Assembly (NCBI RefSeq): GCF_011395035.1
Contig: NZ_CP024768.1
Span: 406,586-470,585, forward strand
Length of the DNA stretch: 64,000 bases
From: Pantoea cypripedii
GTDB lineage: Bacteria > Pseudomonadota > Gammaproteobacteria > Enterobacterales > Enterobacteriaceae
Direction: 5' to 3'
Made by a program: the position numbers and the translations under genes. The notes beneath the pieces were generated by a model, which saw only the letters and a program-made list of their open reading frames with translations, was not told the origin of the DNA and made no database searches. Position 1 is the stretch's first letter. Each line of letters begins with the position of its first letter. Positions 59,803-64,000 of the stretch are shown here, in pieces.

Positions 59803-60780
59803 ATGAGCGAAACGGCAAGCTGGCAGCCGAGCGCACCCATTGCCAATTTGTTGAAACGTGCCGCTATCATGGCGGAAATCCGACGTTTCTTTGCCGATCG
59901 CGGCGTGCTGGAGGTCGATACCCCGGCGATGAGCCAGGCGACCATTACTGATATCCATCTGGTGCCTTTCCAGACGCGTTTTGTTGGCCCGGGTGCCAGC
60001 GAAGGTCGTGATCTCTGGCTGATGACCAGCCCGGAATACCATATGAAGCGCCTGCTGGCGGCGGGTAGCGGCCCGATTTACCAGATGGGGCGCTGCTTCC
60101 GTAATGAGGAAGCCGGACGTCACCATAACCCTGAATTCACCATGCTGGAGTGGTATCGCCCGCACTACGACATGTATCGCCTGATGAATGAAGTCGATGA
60201 TTTGCTGCAACAGGTACTGGAGTGCGATAGCGCAGAGTCCCTGTCATACCAGCAGGCATTTATTCGTCATCTGGAGCTGGATCCGTTATCCGCGGATAAA
60301 GCACAGCTGCGTGAAGCGGCCGAGAAGCTCGGTGATGGTGAACTGGCACGTGATGAAGAGGATCGCGACACGCTGTTGCAGCTGCTGTTTATGCTGGGCG
60401 TAGAGCCGAAAATTGGTATCGATAAGCCAACGTTTGTCTACCATTTCCCGGCCAGCCAGGCGGCATTGGCTGAGATCAGCACCGAAGATCACCGCGTCGC
60501 GGAGCGTTTCGAGGTGTATTACAAAGGGGTAGAGCTGGCGAACGGTTTCCGTGAGTTAACCGACAGTCGCGAGCAACGTCAGCGCTTTGAGCAGGACAAC
60601 CGCCGCCGTGCGGCCCGTGGCCTGCCGCAGCACCCAATCGACACCAACCTGCTGGATGCACTGGCGCACGGTATGCCTGCCTGTTCTGGCGTGGCGCTGG
60701 GCGTGGATCGTCTGATTATGCTGGCGCTGAAGGCCGACTCATTGAGTGAAGTTATCGCTTTCCCGGTTGATCGCAGCTAA
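59803..60780 (+). CDS. epmA: EF-P lysine ligase EpmA (GenX/PoxA)
   Basis: A 325-residue lysyl-tRNA-synthetase-like protein without the anticodon-binding domain (E. coli: 325). Class-II synthetase motifs are seen: VDTPAMSQAT (motif 1 region), CFRNEEAGRHHNPEFTMLEWY (motif 2) and GVALGVDRLIMLAL (motif 3). It activates (R)-beta-lysine and joins it to EF-P lysine 34. AAGGAG lies eight bases before the ATG. In E. coli epmA lies further from efp, beside frd; here it directly follows the entericidins. Confidence 0.96.
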   Translation: MSETASWQPSAPIANLLKRAAIMAEIRRFFADRGVLEVDTPAMSQATITDIHLVPFQTRFVGPGASEGRDLWLMTSPEYHMKRLLAAGSGPIYQMGRCFRNEEAGRHHNPEFTMLEWYRPHYDMYRLMNEVDDLLQQVLECDSAESLSYQQAFIRHLELDPLSADKAQLREAAEKLGDGELARDEEDRDTLLQLLFMLGVEPKIGIDKPTFVYHFPASQAALAEISTEDHRVAERFEVYYKGVELANGFRELTDSREQRQRFEQDNRRRAARGLPQHPIDTNLLDALAHGMPACSGVALGVDRLIMLALKADSLSEVIAFPVDRS

Positions 60781-60792
60781 TCCCCGTCATAC

Positions 60793-60891
60793 TTCACGCT
60801 ACAGGTGCGTTGGCTACGTGTGCTCACCCCAGTCACTTACCTGAGTAAGCTCCTGGGGATTCTCACCCTTGCCGCCTTCCTGTAGCGTGAA
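60793..60891. repeat. 99-bp imperfect palindromic element (family C)
   Basis: Terminal inverted repeats TTCACGCTACAGG (60793-60805) and CCTGTAGCGTGAA (60879-60891) enclose a core with CACCCCAGTCACTTAC, GTAAGC, CCTGGGG. It lies between the ends of convergent epmA and degS. I recall similar elements between genes in several enterobacteria; the copy number here cannot be judged because only one copy is in the window. Confidence 0.6.
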
Positions 60892-60924
60892 TTATTTAGG
60901 GGATGAGACGGGGGTTCTGCCCGG

Positions 60925-61986
60925 TCAGTTTCCGCTCTGCGGGAACTCTTCGATCGTCACTGGCAGTTTCATTTTTTGCTCATTACGCAAAATCTGCACA
61001 TCAATCACCGAGCCGGGGCGGATCTCGGCGACCTGATCCATGGTCTCCTGCGCGGAAACGGCGGGTTTGCCATTGACGCTCAGCAGTACATCGTTGGCCT
61101 GAATCCCGGCATGGTCGGCGGGGCCGCCTGGCGTGACTTCGCTGACAATAATGCCCTGCACACGATCGAGGGTGCTGCCCTGGCCGTGTAGCGGTGGCAT
61201 TTCACGTCCGGTGATGCCGATATAACCGCGGATCACCCGGCCATCACGAATCAGTTTATCCATGATTTTGGTTGCCAGTACGGTAGGAATGGCAAAGCCA
61301 ATCCCTTCTGGCGTCTCGCCATCGTTACTTTTATCAAATGTCAGGGTATTGATGCCCATCAGCTCGCCCAGCGAGTTAATCAGTGCGCCACCGGAGTTGC
61401 CCTGGTTGATAGAAGCATCGGTTTGCAGGAAGTTCTGACGACCAGAGGAGCTAAGACCGACGCGACCCGTGGCGCTGATAATGCCCTGGGTAACCGTCTG
61501 GCCGAGGTTGTAAGGGTTACCGATGGCCATCACCACATCGCCGATATGCGGTACGCGTTTAGGGTTGATCGGAATCACCGGCAGATTCGATGCGCTGATT
61601 TTCAGTACGGCCAGATCGGTCATGGCGTCGGAACCGACCAGCGTCGCTTCAAAGAAACGGCCATCCTGCAATGCGACGATAATCTGGTCGGCATTATTGA
61701 TGACATGTTTGTTGGTAAGGATGTAGCCTTTGCCGTTCATGATCACGCCGGAACCCAGCGTGGTAATGCCGCGATTGTTATTACCATTCGCGCTACGGTT
61801 ATAGACGTTGACGACCGCAGGCACAGCACGACGCACACCCGGATTAAAGCTGAAGGGTGCCTCATCATTGCTGTCGTCATGTGCAATCAGGGCACTGGTG
61901 CCCATGCGGAGTGTTGGGATCGCTGCCAGCAAAATGCCCGCAACGATCAGGCCCATCACCACAGAACGCAAAAGTTTAAGAAACAT
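60925..61986 (-). CDS. degS: Outer-membrane-stress sensor protease DegS
   Basis: A 353-residue membrane-anchored serine protease: one N-terminal membrane anchor (VVMGLIVAGILLAAIPTL), a trypsin-like domain with NKHVINN (His), SDAMTDLAVL (Asp) and QGNSGGAL (Ser), and a single PDZ domain. The size matches E. coli (355). It starts the cleavage of RseA and thus activates sigma-E when unfolded porins bind the PDZ. Follows degQ on the same strand after a hairpin. Confidence 0.96.
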   Translation of the reverse strand: MFLKLLRSVVMGLIVAGILLAAIPTLRMGTSALIAHDDSNDEAPFSFNPGVRRAVPAVVNVYNRSANGNNNRGITTLGSGVIMNGKGYILTNKHVINNADQIIVALQDGRFFEATLVGSDAMTDLAVLKISASNLPVIPINPKRVPHIGDVVMAIGNPYNLGQTVTQGIISATGRVGLSSSGRQNFLQTDASINQGNSGGALINSLGELMGINTLTFDKSNDGETPEGIGFAIPTVLATKIMDKLIRDGRVIRGYIGITGREMPPLHGQGSTLDRVQGIIVSEVTPGGPADHAGIQANDVLLSVNGKPAVSAQETMDQVAEIRPGSVIDVQILRNEQKMKLPVTIEEFPQSGN

Positions 61987-62035
61987 GGTGTTAGTTTAAG
62001 CCGGATAAGATCGCAGGGCAGGATAGCATGAGAAA

Positions 62036-62061
62036 GGCGGACAAACACCTGCTTGTCCGCC
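62036..62061 (-). terminator. Hairpin between degQ and degS
   Basis: GGCGGACAA and TTGTCCGCC pair around an eight-base loop; on the minus strand it is followed by TTTCT, so it may attenuate transcription from degQ into degS. Confidence 0.6.
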
Positions 62062-62072
62062 AGTTGTGATGA

Positions 62073-63446
62073 TTATCGTAAGAGCAGGTAAATGCTGTCT
62101 TCGCCACGCATCACATTCAGTGCCAGCACCGGCGGTTTTGTATCCAGCACTTTGCGCATTTCCGCCAGGCTTTCAACCCGGTTGCGGTTCACGCCGACGA
62201 TCACATCATCTTTCTGCAGCCCCACCTGTTCAGCCGGGGTACCTTTCTCGATGGTATCGACTTTCACCCCTTTATCGCCCGCTTTGGTCGTGCCATCGCT
62301 CAGGGTTGCACCCTGCAATGCCGGTGACAGCAACTGCGCACTGGCGGTGGTTTGCGCACTTTGATCCAGCGTGACGTTCACGGTGATCGGTTTGCCATCG
62401 CGCAACAGACCCAGTTTCACCTGCTGGCCCGGCGGAGTGGTGCCGATTTTCACGCGCAGTTCGGCAAAGCTGGTGATGGCTTTATCATTCACAGAAGTGA
62501 TGATATCACCGGCTTTAATGCCCGCTTTTTCGGCTGCGGATTTCGGCAGCACTTCAGAAACGAAGGCACCACGCTGCGCATCGACATTAAATGCCTTCGC
62601 CATATCGGCGGTCATTTCTGTCCCTTTGATGCCCAACTGCCCACGTCGTACTTCGCCAAATTGAATCAGCTGCTGCGCCAGATTCATCGCCATATTGCTC
62701 GGGATCGCAAAGCCAATGCCGATATTGCCGCCGCTGGAGGCCAGAATCGCGGTATTGATGCCGATCAGCTCGCCATTGAGATTGACCAGCGCGCCACCGG
62801 AGTTGCCACGGTTAATGGCGGCATCAGTCTGGATAAAGTTTTCCAGACCTTCGAGATTGAGGCCGCTGCGGCCCAGCGCCGAGATAATGCCGGAGGTGGC
62901 AGTCTGGCCGAGGCCAAATGGGTTACCAATGGCGACGGCGAAGTCGCCCACTCTGAGGGTATCGGAATCGGCGATTTTCACCTGGGTCAGGTTTTTCGCT
63001 CCTTCGATCTGAATCAGCGCGATATCGGTCTGCTCATCATGGCCAATCAGTTTGGCGTCATACTCGTTGCCATCGCTCAGCTGAACGCTGATTTTGTCCG
63101 CGCCATTCACCACATGATTGTTGGTCAGCACATAGCCTTTAGCGGCATCAATAATGACGCCGGAGCCAAGCCCTTCAAACGGCTGAGGTTGCTGGTTTTG
63201 TCCCGGCATCTGGCCAAAAAAGCGTTTCAGTGGCTCAGGTAAATCCTGTCCTTGTGCAGCGGTTTCGGTGCCTTCCACATGCACGCTGACCACGGCAGGT
63301 AACACTTTTTCCAGCATCGGTGCCAGGCTCGGCAGTGCCTGCCCCTGGATTTGCGCCGGGAGAGTCGCCAGTGCGTTCGGCGCGGCGGCCAAACTCATCC
63401 CAATGCTCAAGGCTAATGCGCTTAACAGTCGTGCTTGTTTTTTCAT
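62073..63446 (-). CDS. degQ: Periplasmic serine protease/chaperone DegQ
   Basis: A 457-residue HtrA-family protease (E. coli DegQ 455). It has a signal peptide (MKKQARLLSALALSIGMSLAAA, cut near ALA), a trypsin-like domain with TNNHVVNGA (His), HDEQTDIALIQ (Asp) and NRGNSGGALVNL (Ser), and two PDZ domains (about residues 260-350 and 370-455). It degrades misfolded periplasmic proteins. The loop and length favour DegQ over DegP. Confidence 0.95.
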   Translation of the reverse strand: MKKQARLLSALALSIGMSLAAAPNALATLPAQIQGQALPSLAPMLEKVLPAVVSVHVEGTETAAQGQDLPEPLKRFFGQMPGQNQQPQPFEGLGSGVIIDAAKGYVLTNNHVVNGADKISVQLSDGNEYDAKLIGHDEQTDIALIQIEGAKNLTQVKIADSDTLRVGDFAVAIGNPFGLGQTATSGIISALGRSGLNLEGLENFIQTDAAINRGNSGGALVNLNGELIGINTAILASSGGNIGIGFAIPSNMAMNLAQQLIQFGEVRRGQLGIKGTEMTADMAKAFNVDAQRGAFVSEVLPKSAAEKAGIKAGDIITSVNDKAITSFAELRVKIGTTPPGQQVKLGLLRDGKPITVNVTLDQSAQTTASAQLLSPALQGATLSDGTTKAGDKGVKVDTIEKGTPAEQVGLQKDDVIVGVNRNRVESLAEMRKVLDTKPPVLALNVMRGEDSIYLLLR

Positions 63447-63520
63447 TGCTACAAGGCTCTCGCTGCGAAAAGGGGATTAAAAAAGTGTGACAGCTGTTTG
63501 GGGTAAGGGTTCGATAAACA

Positions 63521-63550
63521 AAAAGGGCACAGCGTCGCTGTGCCCCAAAA
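63521..63550 (-). terminator. Terminator after zapG
   Basis: GGGCACAGC-GTC-GCTGTGCCC hairpin with TTTTT on the minus-strand downstream side and AAAAA on the other, just after the zapG stop. Confidence 0.9.
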
Positions 63551-63553
63551 AGA

Positions 63554-63958
63554 TTAATTACGCGGTGCGCGGTCGCCGCCACGTAACAGGCCGGATGCGC
63601 CATCAGAATAGTCGCGCGGGATTTGCACCGGCGCCTGATCGTTATCCGCTTCCGCTTCCGTCAGCTGGTAGGCAAACGGATTTTTCTCGCCCGGCAGATT
63701 CGGCAGCAGGTCGTTAGAACCTTTCGCCATATGCTGATAAAGCTGGCGGTAATCACGCGCCATGTTATCCAGCAATTCTGCACTGCGCGCAAAGTGGTTG
63801 GTGAGTTCTTCGCGATAATCCGCCAGCTCAGCTTTGGATTTCTCCAGTTCGTACTGCATGGTGCGCTGTTCGCGCAGTTTTTTGTTGCCAAAACGCACAG
63901 CGACTGCGCCGACAATAATGCCAATCACTAAACCAATCAGCCCGTATTCCCAGGTCAT
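63554..63958 (-). CDS. zapG: Cell-division/cell-shape protein ZapG (YhcB)
   Basis: A 134-residue inner-membrane protein (E. coli YhcB 132). A single N-terminal membrane segment (YGLIGLVIGIIVGAVAVRF) is followed by a coiled coil (KKLREQRTMQYELEKSKAELADYREELTNHF) and a polar tail. ZapG is linked to divisome and cell-envelope functions. It is upstream of degQ on the same strand, as in E. coli, with a terminator in between. Confidence 0.93.
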   Translation of the reverse strand: MTWEYGLIGLVIGIIVGAVAVRFGNKKLREQRTMQYELEKSKAELADYREELTNHFARSAELLDNMARDYRQLYQHMAKGSNDLLPNLPGEKNPFAYQLTEAEADNDQAPVQIPRDYSDGASGLLRGGDRAPRN

Positions 63959-64000
63959 AATGACTCCCGTGTAATTTCCGTTGCTTCGTAGGGCATTGCT

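Noticed and set aside
62352..63242. 296-codon frame opposite degQ
   Set aside because: Shadow of degQ, with no start site or recognisable domain.
1..64000. CRISPR array, transposase, integrase or rRNA
   Set aside because: No regularly spaced direct repeats, transposase or integrase frames or rRNA sequences were seen; the nine 58-residue units in 37448-40429 are protein repeats, not CRISPR.

Overview
The window looks like chromosomal DNA of an Erwiniaceae-type enterobacterium, most likely Pantoea or a close relative. The basis is the E. coli-like blocks yjdC-dsbD-cutA-dcuA-aspA, fxsA-groES-groEL-yjeI-epmB/efp-ecnAB and zapG-degQ-degS, which are joined in an order that differs from E. coli. 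The accessory genes are typical of plant- and environment-associated enterobacteria. The genus is an inference from gene content; no database search was possible.

Left part (1-20 kb): the end of a Gfo/Idh/MocA oxidoreductase and a beta-helix-like protein of unknown function are followed by a 5-oxoproline / amino-acid cluster. That cluster has a substrate-binding protein with pxpB, pxpC and pxpA, a divergent aminotransferase, a Nac-like LysR regulator, a biotin-carrier-like protein without its biotinyl lysine, an SDR and the missing ABC permeases and ATPase. Four ATA-N9-TAT sites sit at its promoters or gene junctions, so the Nac-like regulator may control the whole cluster. Next come an EamA exporter, an RraA-like/MFS pair and a beta-glucoside system (bglG, bglF, GH1 phospho-beta-glucosidase) with a clear RAT/terminator antitermination leader.

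Middle part (20-41 kb): a LysR regulator diverges from a nine-gene plus-strand operon. The operon encodes a Rieske-type reductase, a cytosine-deaminase-like amidohydrolase, a RidA protein, a creatininase, an NMT1/THI5-type ABC importer, a flavin oxidase and an OprD porin. It looks like uptake and breakdown of a small nitrogenous (perhaps heterocyclic) compound whose identity is unknown. AT-rich accessory DNA follows: a cupin, then an XRE regulator/YhhQ-type transporter/QueF cassette flanked by an intact ner-like gene on one side and a ner 3' remnant on the other. Beyond these lie an inactivated otsA paralog, kup, a tiny membrane protein and a 993-residue protein with nine 58-residue repeats and a C-terminal OTU-protease-like motif in permuted order, probably a secreted effector.

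Right part (41-64 kb): core genome. It holds a CioAB/CydAB-type bd oxidase with CydDC behind a long structured leader and a perfect FNR box, tRNA-Phe, dsbD/cutA/dcuA/aspA, the heat-shock groESL operon with a visible sigma-32 promoter, the EF-P and EpmAB modification genes, entericidins, and the periplasmic proteases DegS and DegQ with ZapG.

A palindromic intergenic repeat (core GCGGCGCGATTTATCGCGC) occurs at eight or more sites between 0.3 and 33.6 kb, with a degenerate copy near 40.6 kb, and I did not see it in the core region to the right.
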